This document shows positions 1 to 8,038 of a stretch of DNA of 64,000 bases, piece by piece. The translations under genes were made by a program, and so were the position numbers. Each line of letters begins with the position of its first letter. The stretch's first letter is position 1. Source of the stretch: VRUE01 sp963703895 (GTDB lineage Bacteria > Actinomycetota > Thermoleophilia > Solirubrobacterales > 70-9). Location: the NCBI GenBank assembly GCA_963703895.1, contig CAVPFX010000002.1, positions 186,001-250,000 on the forward strand, given 5' to 3'. The notes under the pieces were generated by a model. The model saw nothing but the letters and a program-made list of their open reading frames with translations. It searched no databases and was not told the DNA's origin.

Positions 1-689
1 GCCGCTACGGCGAGGGCGCGGCGGCGGTCGATGCGCTAGTCGACGTCAGCACCGCTTTCGAGCGCGGTCGCTTCACCGCGATCATGGGTCCCTCCGGGTC
101 CGGCAAGTCGACCCTGATGCACATCCTCGCCGGCCTCGATACGCCGACGGCCGGCACCGTCCTGCTCGACGGCATGGAGATCACCGGCCTCGACGACGGC
201 GCGCTGACCAAGCTGCGCCGCGAGAAGCTCGGCTTCGTCTTCCAGTTCTTCAACCTGCTGCCGGTCCTCACCGCCGAGGAGAACCTGGTGCTGCCGCTCT
301 CGATCGCCGGCCGCAAGCCCGACCAAGCTTGGGTCGATCAGTTGATCCAGACGGTCGGCCTCGACGAGCGCCGCACGCACCGCCCCGCCGAGCTCTCCGG
401 CGGCCAGCAGCAGCGCGTCGCGGTCGCCCGCGCCCTGGTCTCCAAACCGGCCGTCGTCTTCGCCGACGAGCCGACCGGCAACCTCGACTCGAAGGCGAGC
501 GAGGACGTGCTGCGGCTGCTGCGCCAGGCCGTCGACCAGTTCGACCAGACGGTGATCATGGTCACCCACGATCCCGCCGCCGCCGCCCACGCCGACCGCC
601 TGATCACCCTCCGCGACGGCAAGATCGTCCACGACGACGCCCCCGGGTCCGCGGACGACGTGATCGAGCTGATGAAGCGGGTTGACTAG
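1..689 (+). CDS. ABC transporter ATP-binding protein (MacB/LolD type), 5' partial
   Basis: The frame is open from the first bases of the window, so the start lies upstream. The protein has every ABC ATPase landmark: Walker A GPSGSGKST, a Q-loop (FVFQFFNLLP), signature LSGGQQQR, Walker B VVFADEPT followed by GNLDS, and the switch His in VTHDP. The NLLP and GNLDS context is typical of the LolD/MacB family, which powers FtsX-like permeases that move lipids, peptides or drugs. Its stop overlaps the TTG start of the permease gene by 8 bases, so the two are translationally coupled. The substrate cannot be read from the sequence. Confidence 0.93.
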   Translation, partial: RYGEGAAAVDALVDVSTAFERGRFTAIMGPSGSGKSTLMHILAGLDTPTAGTVLLDGMEITGLDDGALTKLRREKLGFVFQFFNLLPVLTAEENLVLPLSIAGRKPDQAWVDQLIQTVGLDERRTHRPAELSGGQQQRVAVARALVSKPAVVFADEPTGNLDSKASEDVLRLLRQAVDQFDQTVIMVTHDPAAAAHADRLITLRDGKIVHDDAPGSADDVIELMKRVD

Positions 690-3231
690 CCTCAGCCTCA
701 AGAGCCTCTGGGCGCGCAAGGCGCGGGCCCTGTCCACGACCCTCGCCGTGATCATCGGGGTCGCTTTCGTCGCCGGTTCCTACGTCCTCACCGACACGAT
801 CTTCGCCGCCTTTGACGAAATCTTCGGCGAGTCGCTGAAGGGCACCAGCGTCGTCGTCAGCGCTGAGAACCCGGTCGAGCAGGAAAACGGCGAAATCCCG
901 ACGATCAGCGCCGCACTCTTGCCCCGGGTGCAGAAGACGCCCGGCGTGAAACTGGCGGCCGGCGCGATCTTCACCCCCGGTGGATTCTTCGACTCCGAAG
1001 GGGACAAGATCGGCAACAAATTTGCGCCGAAGTTCATCTCTTCGGCCCTTCCGGGCGACCTCGAGTCACTCACCTACATCGAAGGGCACCAGCCGCGCGG
1101 CCCGACCGAAGCCTCAATCGACAAGGCATCGGCGGAAAGCTCGGACCTCGAGCTCGGCGAAGAAGTCAAGTTGATCGGCCAGGGCAGCGCTCGCTCTTTC
1201 GAACTGGTCGGGTTCACTCGCCTGGGCGGCGCCTCCTTTGGCGGCGCCGCGATCGCCCAGGTGACGCTGCCCGTGGCCCAGCGACTCACTCGTAAGGTCG
1301 GCCGCTTCGACCAGATCTCGATCGCGGCGGACGATGGTGTCTCGGAGGAGGCGCTGAAGCGGCGGATCGCGCCCGAGATGCCGGCCGGAGTACGGGTTGA
1401 GACGGCTAAGGAGAACGCCGATCGCGGCTCGGAAGAAATTCGCGACAACCTCAGCTTCCTGCCGATCTTCCTGCTCGTCTTCGCCTTCATCGCGATCCTG
1501 GTCGGCTCGTTCCTGATCTTCAACACGTTCTCGATCACGGTCGCCCAGCGGGTCACCGAGTTCGGCATGCTGCGCACGCTCGGCGCCTCGCGACGGCAGA
1601 TCCTCACCACGGTCGTGGTCGAGGCGCTGGTGATCGGCGCGATCGGCGCTGTGCTCGGCATCGGCGGCGGCTTCGTCATCGCCAAGCTGCTCAACGGCCT
1701 GCTCGAAACCTTCGAAATCGACCTGCCGACGACCGGGCTGGTGATGAAGTCGCGCACCGTCATCGTCTCGCTGCTGGTCGGCATCGTCGTCACCACCTTC
1801 TCGGCGCTGGTGCCGGCGATCCGCTCGACCCGGGTGCCGCCGATCGCGGCCCTGCACGCCTTCACGCCGGCGCCGACCCGCCGCCGCCGCCTGATCGGCA
1901 TCGCTCTCTCGCTTCTGCTTGGCGCCGTCGGGTTGGCGATGGTCCTGATCGGGCTCTTCGGCAGCGCTTCGTCCGGCACGGCCGCCGGGCTAATCGGTGG
2001 CGGGGCGGTCGTCATCGTCTTCGCCGTCTCGCTCTTCAGCCCGCACCTGGTACCGCCGCTGGCGCGAGTTGCCGGCTGGCCGCTGGAGCGGCTGCGCCGC
2101 CTGCTCGGCCGGCTCTCGCGCGAGAACACGCAGCGCAATCCCGGCCGCACCGCCGTCACCGCGGCGGCACTGATGATCGGCCTCATGGTCGTCACCTTTG
2201 TCCTCGTCTTCGCCGCTGGGCTGAAGAGCTCGGTCGCTCAAGTCGTCGACGAGAACTTCGCCGGCGGGCTGGTGATCCAGAGCAGCGACGGCTTCTCGCC
2301 GATCCCGAACGGGGCGGCCCTCGCGGCGCAGCGGGTTCCGGGAGTGCAGACCGTCGCCTCGATACGCGCGGTGCAGGCCAAGCTCGTCGATGGTGGCGCG
2401 GGGGCGAGGGTCTCGGCGCCGACCCGCAACATCGAAGCGGCGGTCGAGATCGAATGGAAGCAGGGCGGGCCGCCGGTGCTGCGCCGCCTGCGCGACAACC
2501 AGGCGATCCTCTCCGACTCCTTTGCCTCCGCAAACGACCTCGAAGTCGGCGACCGCTTTCGCCTGCTCAGCCAGACCCGACGCAAGCCGAGCTTCGAGGT
2601 GGTCGGCGAGTTCGACTCCAAGCTCGGCGTCTTCGGCAGCGTCCTGATCACCCAGGCGGCGATGGCGCGCGAATTCAGCCAGACGCAGGACACGATCGAC
2701 TTCGTCGAGACGAAACCGGGCGTGGATGCGGCCGAGGTGCAGGCCCTCCTCACCGTGCTGGTCGAAAAGACGTTCCCGGTCGCCGAAGTGCTGAACCAGC
2801 AGGAACTGAAGGAAAGCCGCGAAGAACAGGTCGACCAACTCGTCAATCTCGTCCTCGCGTTGCTTTTCATGGCGATTCTGATCTCGGTCTTCGGCATCGC
2901 CAACACGCTGGCGCTCTCGATCCACGAACGCAGGCGCGAGCTGGGGATGCTGCGGGCGATCGGCATGTCACGGCGCCAGGTACGGACGATGATCCGCTAC
3001 GAGGCGGTGATCACGGCCCTGATCGGCGCCATCCTGGGCATGGCGCTGGGCCTTGTCTTCGCAACGCTGATCGCCCAGCCGCTGAAGGACGAAGGCTTCA
3101 CGCTCTCCTATCCGATCGTCTTGCTGATCGCGCTGCTTCTCGTCGCCGCAGTCATCGGCGTGCTTGCTGCGATCCCACCCGCCCGCCGGGCCTCGCGACT
3201 CGACGTCCTGGAGTCGCTGCAGTACGAGTAG
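682..3231 (+). CDS. FtsX-like ABC transporter permease (MacB-like), 849 aa
   Basis: Membrane partner of the upstream ATPase. It carries an N-terminal membrane helix (about residues 15-37), an extracytoplasmic MacB-type periplasmic-core-like region, then two FtsX domains (around 260-395 and 715-849), with motifs such as TEFGMLRTLGASRRQ and ELGMLRAIGMSRRQ that mark the FtsX cytoplasmic coupling helix. The duplicated FtsX layout is common in Gram-positive exporters of this family. The TTG start at 682 sits inside the end of the ATPase gene and gives the expected N-terminus (ordinary family proteins begin with the same SLWARK-like helix). The gene ends in a convergent hairpin shared with csoR. 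Confidence 0.92.
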   Translation: MTSLSLKSLWARKARALSTTLAVIIGVAFVAGSYVLTDTIFAAFDEIFGESLKGTSVVVSAENPVEQENGEIPTISAALLPRVQKTPGVKLAAGAIFTPGGFFDSEGDKIGNKFAPKFISSALPGDLESLTYIEGHQPRGPTEASIDKASAESSDLELGEEVKLIGQGSARSFELVGFTRLGGASFGGAAIAQVTLPVAQRLTRKVGRFDQISIAADDGVSEEALKRRIAPEMPAGVRVETAKENADRGSEEIRDNLSFLPIFLLVFAFIAILVGSFLIFNTFSITVAQRVTEFGMLRTLGASRRQILTTVVVEALVIGAIGAVLGIGGGFVIAKLLNGLLETFEIDLPTTGLVMKSRTVIVSLLVGIVVTTFSALVPAIRSTRVPPIAALHAFTPAPTRRRRLIGIALSLLLGAVGLAMVLIGLFGSASSGTAAGLIGGGAVVIVFAVSLFSPHLVPPLARVAGWPLERLRRLLGRLSRENTQRNPGRTAVTAAALMIGLMVVTFVLVFAAGLKSSVAQVVDENFAGGLVIQSSDGFSPIPNGAALAAQRVPGVQTVASIRAVQAKLVDGGAGARVSAPTRNIEAAVEIEWKQGGPPVLRRLRDNQAILSDSFASANDLEVGDRFRLLSQTRRKPSFEVVGEFDSKLGVFGSVLITQAAMAREFSQTQDTIDFVETKPGVDAAEVQALLTVLVEKTFPVAEVLNQQELKESREEQVDQLVNLVLALLFMAILISVFGIANTLALSIHERRRELGMLRAIGMSRRQVRTMIRYEAVITALIGAILGMALGLVFATLIAQPLKDEGFTLSYPIVLLIALLLVAAVIGVLAAIPPARRASRLDVLESLQYE

Positions 3232-3239
3232 CCGCTGCC

Positions 3240-3292
3240 CCGAACTGCATCAAATTCTCCCCCTGGCAGGTAGATAATTTGATGCAGTTCGG
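3240..3292. terminator. Perfect 17-bp inverted repeat between convergent genes
   Basis: Arms 3240-3256 (CCGAACTGCATCAAATT) and 3276-3292 are exact reverse complements around a 19-nt loop. The right arm ends one base before the stop codon of csoR and the left arm begins 9 bases after the permease stop. Such a hairpin can work on both strands, so a bidirectional terminator or mRNA 3'-end stabiliser is the natural reading. There is no U-tract, and the arms are less GC-rich than the surroundings. Confidence 0.7.
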
Positions 3293-3586
3293 CTAGCCGC
3301 GACGTAGCAAGCGCTTGACGGCCGCCATCAGCTCTTCGGTGCGCTCCTCTTGCTCTCCCGCCTCGGCCCCCACTACGCAGTGCGCCGCGTGGTCCGCGAG
3401 CAGCTCCAGCGCGACCTTGTCCAGCGCGGCTTGGATCGCGGTCACCTGGGTGACGACGTCGATGCAGTAGCGGTTCTCCTCGACCATCCGCTCGACGCCG
3501 CGTACCTGGCCCTCGATCCGGCGCAGCCGCTTCAGCACCGCGTCCTTGTTCTCGGTGTAGCCGTGGGTGGTGCCGGCTGTGCTCAC
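3293..3586 (-). CDS. csoR: CsoR-family metal-sensing repressor (DUF156), 97 aa
   Basis: All-helical metal-dependent repressor of the CsoR/RcnR family. The signature RLRRIEGQVRGVERMVEENRYC is present with the conserved Cys (C41), and the HAAHC segment (His 66/69 region, C70) supplies the remaining metal ligands; the C-H-C pattern is that of Cu(I)-sensing CsoR. The GTG start overlaps the TGA of the upstream DUF4396 gene (GTGA), so both are made from one transcript. A matching palindromic operator lies just upstream of that first gene (4173-4189), which predicts autorepression relieved by copper or a related thiophilic metal or sulfane sulfur. Confidence 0.92.
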   Translation of the reverse strand: MSTAGTTHGYTENKDAVLKRLRRIEGQVRGVERMVEENRYCIDVVTQVTAIQAALDKVALELLADHAAHCVVGAEAGEQEERTEELMAAVKRLLRRG

Positions 3587-4158
3587 GAGAGGCCCTCGAT
3601 CAGCAGCACGGTGGCGCCGAAGATCCCCGCCGCGGCGGCGGCATAGGCGACGACCCGGACCGGCGGGCCGCCGTGGATCCCGGTCTCGTGCACGACCGCG
3701 TGGCCTTTGCCGCGGCCGATCAGCCAGCGGTTGACCGGGACCGCAAACGCCCCAGCGACGACCAGGGAGAAGGAGAGGCTGCCCCAGAAGAGCAGGTCGC
3801 CTAGGCCCGCGTCCATCGCGCCGGGAATCGTCAGGACGATCAGGTTGTCGACGACCTCCATCGTCGCGATGCTGAGCGTGTCGGAGGCGAGCGCGATCGG
3901 GATCACCGCCGAGAGCGCCAGGCCGGCGCGCAGCAGCGGCAGGCTGGTCAGCGAGTAGCCGAAGAGGAAGGCGAGGGCGACCGCGAGGACGACGGTCCCC
4001 AGGTTGGAGAAGCCGAGCGCGGTCCCGATCGCCATCCCGGCGACCTCGCCGAGTGCGCACCCGGTGAGGCAGTGAAGGGTGGCGCTGATCGCCACGGCAG
4101 TGAGCGCGGCGCCCTCGGTCGGCATTGCGTGGTGATGATGCTGAGCATGGGCATCCAT
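3583..4158 (-). CDS. DUF4396 membrane protein with His-rich N-terminus, 191 aa
   Basis: Small integral membrane protein with about five predicted helices. The N-terminus has a HAQHHHHAM cluster and the first helix contains HCLTGCALGE; conserved His and Cys residues of this kind fit a metal-handling role. DUF4396 proteins are frequently found next to copper regulators and heavy-metal genes. Here it is the first gene of a two-gene operon with csoR and its start codon lies about 7-8 bases after a TATAAT box, so it is probably translated from a leaderless mRNA. The transport function is inferred only from context. Confidence 0.85.
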   Translation of the reverse strand: MDAHAQHHHHAMPTEGAALTAVAISATLHCLTGCALGEVAGMAIGTALGFSNLGTVVLAVALAFLFGYSLTSLPLLRAGLALSAVIPIALASDTLSIATMEVVDNLIVLTIPGAMDAGLGDLLFWGSLSFSLVVAGAFAVPVNRWLIGRGKGHAVVHETGIHGGPPVRVVAYAAAAAGIFGATVLLIEGLS

Positions 4159-4165
4159 GCCGCCG

Positions 4166-4189
4166 ATTATACATACCCCCCAGGGGTAT
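4166..4189 (-). promoter_or_regulatory. CsoR operator with overlapping promoter
   Basis: A 7-3-7 palindrome ATACCCCCCAGGGGTAT covers 4173-4189, matching the pseudo-palindromic A/T-flanked G/C-tract sites bound by CsoR proteins. On the minus strand a perfect TATAAT (4171-4166) begins right after it, and the DUF4396 start codon is at 4158. The operator therefore sits in the spacer between the -35 and -10 elements, a standard position for steric repression. It also overlaps the stop codon of the upstream esterase gene. Confidence 0.87.
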
Positions 4190-5301
4190 TAGGCGAGCGC
4201 GGCGACCGGCTGCACCGAGGCCAGGCCGAGACCCATGCGCAGAGCCCCCGCGACCTCGAGCATCGCGGTGCGGGCGCTGGGGCAGATCGCGGTCAGGTTG
4301 GCGAAGCCGTGGATCTGGCTCGGGTGCCGCTGCAGCACCACCTGCACGCCGGCCTCGCGCATCCGCTTGGCGTAGATCTCGCCCTCGTCGCGCAGCGGGT
4401 CGAAGCCCGAGGTCGCGACGTAGGCCGGGGGCAGGCCAGAGACGTCCTCGGCCCGCATCATCGAGGCGCGTGGCTCGGCATCGTCGATCCCGTCGGGGAT
4501 GTAGTGGTTCTCGAACCACTCCATGTCGCCGCGGGTCAGCAGGAACCCCTCGGCAAAGGTGTCCCGCGACTGCTGGCCACCGACCGCGTCGGTGCAGGGA
4601 TAGAGCAACAGCTGCATCGCGGGCTGCGGGTTGCCGGCGTCGCGGTTCTGCAGGCAGAGGGCGGTGGAGAGGTTGCCGCCGGCGCTGTCGCCACCGACCG
4701 CGATCCGCTCCGGGTCGGCGCCGAGCTCGGCGGCGTGCTCGTGGGCCCAGGCGAAGGCCGCGACGACGTCTTCGACCGGCTTGGGGAAGGGGTGCTCGGG
4801 CGCCAGGCGGTATTCGACCGAGAGCACCCGGCAGCCGCTGTGCTCGGCGAGGAAGCGGCAGACGCCGTCGTGGGTGTCGAGGTCGCCGATCACCCAGCCG
4901 CCGCCGTGGAAGTAGACCAGCAGGGGCTGGGGGGGACGGGCGGCGCCGAGCCCGACGTAGAGCCGCGCGCCCAACTCGTCCTCGGCTCCGGCGACGCTGA
5001 GGTTCTCGACCCGCGCCATCGGGCGCGGCGGTCCGGTGACGATCGGCACGCCCTCGAGGTTCTCTGCCCGTGCCCGCTCGACCGTCCTCCCTTCGACCAG
5101 CGAGGTCTCGCCGTTCAGCTTCGCCAGCGCCAGCAGCATCTGGACGTCGGGCGCGAGCTCCTGGCCGTCGAGGCGGGGTGGCGGGCCGATCAGCCGCTTG
5201 ATCACCTGCGGTGACAGGCCGCACGCCCGGCGCACGATTCGGTGCTCGATCTGAGGCGGGAGCCGCGGTGGTGCTACCACGCCCAGAGCGTACGCGATCA
5301 C
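4189..5301 (-). CDS. Alpha/beta hydrolase, HSL-type esterase/lipase, 370 aa
   Basis: Member of the hormone-sensitive-lipase (Lip) family. The oxyanion-hole motif HGGGW is followed by VIGDLDTHDG, the nucleophile elbow is GDSAGGN, the acid is probably the Asp of GFDPLRDEGE and the catalytic His lies in SQIHGF. Such enzymes cleave short and medium acyl esters in the cytoplasm. An N-terminal extension of about 60 residues precedes the fold. The GTG at 5301 is the first start in frame, and a GTG seven codons later is an alternative. The gene ends inside the CsoR operator, so it stands upstream of, but is probably not co-regulated with, the metal genes. Confidence 0.9.
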   Translation of the reverse strand: MIAYALGVVAPPRLPPQIEHRIVRRACGLSPQVIKRLIGPPPRLDGQELAPDVQMLLALAKLNGETSLVEGRTVERARAENLEGVPIVTGPPRPMARVENLSVAGAEDELGARLYVGLGAARPPQPLLVYFHGGGWVIGDLDTHDGVCRFLAEHSGCRVLSVEYRLAPEHPFPKPVEDVVAAFAWAHEHAAELGADPERIAVGGDSAGGNLSTALCLQNRDAGNPQPAMQLLLYPCTDAVGGQQSRDTFAEGFLLTRGDMEWFENHYIPDGIDDAEPRASMMRAEDVSGLPPAYVATSGFDPLRDEGEIYAKRMREAGVQVVLQRHPSQIHGFANLTAICPSARTAMLEVAGALRMGLGLASVQPVAALA

Positions 5302-5374
5302 CGCAAATCAGATGCGTACCGATATGAGCACTATGCTCCTCAAGCTCTGAACACTAAGGACCTTTGGGAGGATT

Positions 5375-5602
5375 ATGCGCTTAGCCATTCGCCGTCTTCG
5401 CCTCGTCGTCCCGGCTCTCGCCGTCGCCGTAGCCGCGCTGGCAGCGACAGCCCAGCCAGCCGTCGCTTTCCGCGACCGGGATTGCGCCGATTTCTCTACG
5501 CAGGCAGCGGCCCAGCGCTTTTTCAATCGGCACAACCCAAATCGCGACCCGCACCGGCTCGATGCCGATCACGACGGCCTCGCCTGTGAGAGCAACCCCT
5601 AG
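5375..5602 (+). CDS. Excalibur calcium-binding domain protein, secreted, 75 aa
   Basis: Short protein with a basic N-terminus and a hydrophobic segment ending in AVAF, a clear Sec signal peptide. The mature part is a single Excalibur domain: DRDCADFSTQAAAQ, then DADHDGLACE, in which DxDxDGxxCE is the EF-hand-like calcium loop and the two Cys residues form the conserved disulfide. The start is supported by a GGGAGG ribosome site 6-7 bases upstream. It stands alone, and its cellular role is unknown. Confidence 0.9.
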   Translation: MRLAIRRLRLVVPALAVAVAALAATAQPAVAFRDRDCADFSTQAAAQRFFNRHNPNRDPHRLDADHDGLACESNP

Positions 5603-5671
5603 GTCGTTTGATCGTCTGAGACCGATCTCACATGCCCGCGTTCACGGTCCCCTAGCCTGAAATCAGGCACG

Positions 5672-7012
5672 ATGGAGGCAGCGACGACAACCGCTCCGCG
5701 GCCCTTCCAAGGGGCGCCCGAGCGACGGCTGCCGCCCAGCCCGCCATTGCCGCGGCCGGTCCAGACCGCGATCTGGTCGCGACAGGCGCGCCGCATGCTC
5801 TACGCCTGCCAGGACCGCTATGGCGACATGTTCACGGTCCGCATTGCCTACGAGGGGACCTGGGTGATGCTCGCCGATCCGGCCGCGATCAAGCAGGTCT
5901 TCACCGGCGACCCCAAGGTCTTCCACGCCGGCGAGGGCAATCAGATCCTCGAGCCGGTCCTCGGCAAGAGCTCGGTTCTCGTCCTCGATGAGAAGCCGCA
6001 CATGAGCCAGCGCAAGCTGCTGCTGCCTCCCTTCCACGGAACTCGCATGCAGGGCTACGAGCAGACGATGAGCGAGATCGCCGAGCGCGAGATCGAGACC
6101 TGGCCCAGCGGCACCCCGTACAAGCTGCGGCCGCGGATGCAGGCGATGACCCTGGAGATCATCCTGCAGACCGTCTTTGGCGTCCGTGAGGGCGAGCGGA
6201 TGGGTGAGCTGCGTGCGGCGCTGCGCGACTTCCTCGACCTCACCACCGACCCCAAGATCCTCCTTCCCCTGCTCCTGGTCGGCCCCAGCCGGGCCCGCAA
6301 ATTTGGTCCTTTCCGCCGCCGTGTCGAGCGGGTCGACGAGCTGATCTACCGCGAGATCGCCGAGCGCCGCCGCGCCGACGACATCGAGGAGCGCGACGAC
6401 GTGCTCTCGATGCTGGTCGCCGCCCGCCACGAGGACGGCAGCCCGATGCGCGACGAGGAGATGCGCGACGAGCTGCTCACCCTGATGGTCGCCGGTCACG
6501 AGACCACGGCGACCTCGCTCGCCTGGGCGGTCGAGCGGCTCAGCCGCAACCCGGACAAGCTCGAGCGCCTGCGCGCCGAGGTGCTGGAGGGCCGCGAGGA
6601 GTACCTGACCGCGACGATCCAGGAGACTCTGCGTCTGCGCCCGGTGATCTCGATCGTCCTGCGCAAGCTCACAGAGCCGGTCGAGATCGGTGGCTACGAG
6701 CTGCCGGCCGGCGTCTCGGTCGCCCCCTGCGTCTACCTAGTCCACCGCAATCCCGAGATCTACCCCGAGCCCCAGCGCTTCCTGCCCGAGCGCTTCCTCG
6801 ACAACCCGCCCGGCACCTACACCTGGATCCCCTTCGGCGGCGGCGTCCGCCGCTGCCTCGGCGCCTCCTTCGCCCAATTCGAGATGGCCGTGGTCCTCAA
6901 GGAGCTAGTCAAGCGCCACCAGATCCGCCCCGCTGACCCCAAGCCCGAGCGAGTCTTCCGCCGCGCGATCACTGAGACCCCGCGCCACGACGCCGAGGTC
7001 ATTCTCGGCTGA
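5672..7012 (+). CDS. Cytochrome P450, 446 aa
   Basis: Haem-thiolate monooxygenase. The I-helix oxygen-activation motif is AGHETT, the K-helix ExxR is ETLR, the PERF-like region is LPERF and the haem-ligand loop is FGGGVRRCLG with the proximal Cys. Length and motif spacing are those of bacterial class I P450s related to CYP110/CYP4-like groups. No ferredoxin or ferredoxin reductase lies beside it, so it must take electrons from elsewhere. The substrate cannot be inferred. Confidence 0.95.
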   Translation: MEAATTTAPRPFQGAPERRLPPSPPLPRPVQTAIWSRQARRMLYACQDRYGDMFTVRIAYEGTWVMLADPAAIKQVFTGDPKVFHAGEGNQILEPVLGKSSVLVLDEKPHMSQRKLLLPPFHGTRMQGYEQTMSEIAEREIETWPSGTPYKLRPRMQAMTLEIILQTVFGVREGERMGELRAALRDFLDLTTDPKILLPLLLVGPSRARKFGPFRRRVERVDELIYREIAERRRADDIEERDDVLSMLVAARHEDGSPMRDEEMRDELLTLMVAGHETTATSLAWAVERLSRNPDKLERLRAEVLEGREEYLTATIQETLRLRPVISIVLRKLTEPVEIGGYELPAGVSVAPCVYLVHRNPEIYPEPQRFLPERFLDNPPGTYTWIPFGGGVRRCLGASFAQFEMAVVLKELVKRHQIRPADPKPERVFRRAITETPRHDAEVILG

Positions 7013-7043
7013 AGGTGGGCTCGCCTGTGGGCGTCGTTGTACC

Positions 7044-7226
7044 GTGATGGATGTGAAGTCGCCAAAGCGAAGCGGGAACTGGACACCCGACGGGGCGGCT
7101 GAGCGCGCCGCGCTACGCCGCGATTACGCGGAGCTGACGCCAACAGAACGCGTTGAACAGGTTGCTGATCTCTCTCGGGTCTTGACTCAGCTAGCCGACG
7201 TCGGACGCCGCCAGCGCAGTGCCTGA
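7044..7226 (+). CDS. Small charged protein upstream of nucleotidyltransferase, 60 aa
   Basis: Soluble, Arg-rich protein beginning GTG-ATG (7044 or 7047). It overlaps the GTG start of the following nucleotidyltransferase gene by 8 bases, so the two are coupled. The sequence (LTPTERVEQVADLSRVL) looks helical and is similar in style to short partners encoded ahead of DUF6036/AbiEii-type nucleotidyltransferases. I do not recognise a named family. A toxin-antitoxin-like partnership is a guess from the gene order. Confidence 0.6.
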   Translation: MMDVKSPKRSGNWTPDGAAERAALRRDYAELTPTERVEQVADLSRVLTQLADVGRRQRSA

Positions 7227-7710
7227 GCTCGATATCCGCGGCATATTCGGAGCGCTCAACCGCGAAGGCGTTGAGTTCCTCGTCATCGGTGGCGTAGCGG
7301 TTGGCTTCCACGGCTTCGTGCGGGCGACCAAGGACGTCGACATCGTGCCCAGTCCCGAGCCGGAGAACCTCTCAAGGCTCGCCGCAATGCTTGCGGCGCT
7401 CGACGCGCAGATCGAAGGGGCGGAGGAATTCAAGGGAGAGGAGCTTCCCGATCCGCTCGACCCTGAGGCACTTGCTCTGGGCGGCAACTGGGTGCTGCGC
7501 ACTCGGCTTGGTCGCTTCGACATCATGCAGTGGATTGGCGATGACTCCCTATGGGAGAAGCTCTCGCCAACGGCGATCGAGGCTGAGATCGGCGGCCTAC
7601 CCGTCAAGTTCGCAAGCTACGAGAGTCTCGTTGCGCTCAAGGAGCAGGCGGGACGCCCACAAGACCTGATCGATCTGCAGCGACTGCGGGAGGCCCGCGG
7701 CGAGGAGTAA
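7219..7710 (+). CDS. Nucleotidyltransferase-fold protein (DUF6036/AbiEii-like), 163 aa
   Basis: The N-terminal half has the pattern FLVIGGVAVGFHG...RATKDVDIV, which is the minimal nucleotidyltransferase core (G-G, then a T-x-D-V-D metal-binding pair). The C-terminal half contains a segment reading FASYESLVALKEQAGRPQD, the conserved K-x-x-x-R/D region of DUF6036 and AbiEii-type proteins. The GTG start at 7219 overlaps the gene before it. Members of this group often act as the toxin half of type IV-like systems, by nucleotidylating tRNA or another target. Such a role here is inferred from family resemblance only. Confidence 0.8.
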   Translation: MPELDIRGIFGALNREGVEFLVIGGVAVGFHGFVRATKDVDIVPSPEPENLSRLAAMLAALDAQIEGAEEFKGEELPDPLDPEALALGGNWVLRTRLGRFDIMQWIGDDSLWEKLSPTAIEAEIGGLPVKFASYESLVALKEQAGRPQDLIDLQRLREARGEE

Positions 7711-7752
7711 GGCCGAGCCGCGCCACGGCCACAACGCCGAAATCATGCTCGA

Positions 7753-7977
7753 CTAGGCCAATCTGCTCCGTGCTTCGATAACTGATGGTGCCGCGATGTT
7801 TGCCTGAAATGCATTCACTTCGAGTTGCATCTCTGTCTTGCCTTCGCGGTTGAACCGAAGGTCGTCGATGACGGTTTCGGCGGCGGATTGATCATCGAGT
7901 CCAAGGCCATACGGGCGAACTACGAAGTGTGGGCAAGGCGAGTACTTGGCTTCGAGTCGTTCAATGGCGAATTTCAC
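7753..7977 (-). CDS. Possible small hypothetical protein or gene remnant, 74 aa
   Basis: In the 328-base gap between the nucleotidyltransferase and nrdJ, the minus strand has an open frame with composition more protein-like than random high-GC shadow (RFNREGKTEMQLEVNAFQ, PHFVVRPYGLGLDDQ). It has no clear ribosome site, and a second frame just upstream reads EDKYVIKM, so it may be the decayed end of a longer gene with a frameshift. The local GC content looks lower than that of the neighbours. No family is recognised. Confidence 0.3.
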   Translation of the reverse strand: MKFAIERLEAKYSPCPHFVVRPYGLGLDDQSAAETVIDDLRFNREGKTEMQLEVNAFQANIAAPSVIEARSRLA

Positions 7978-8038
7978 TTCGTCGGGCTCATCTTGATGAC
8001 GTACTTGTCTTCGTAGGCTTCGGTTATCAGCAGTCGAC

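Noticed and set aside
3293..5224. A 643-residue open frame on the minus strand
   Set aside because: Only its last 97 codons (csoR) look like protein. The rest is Arg/Pro/Ala-rich shadow of the esterase and DUF4396 genes.
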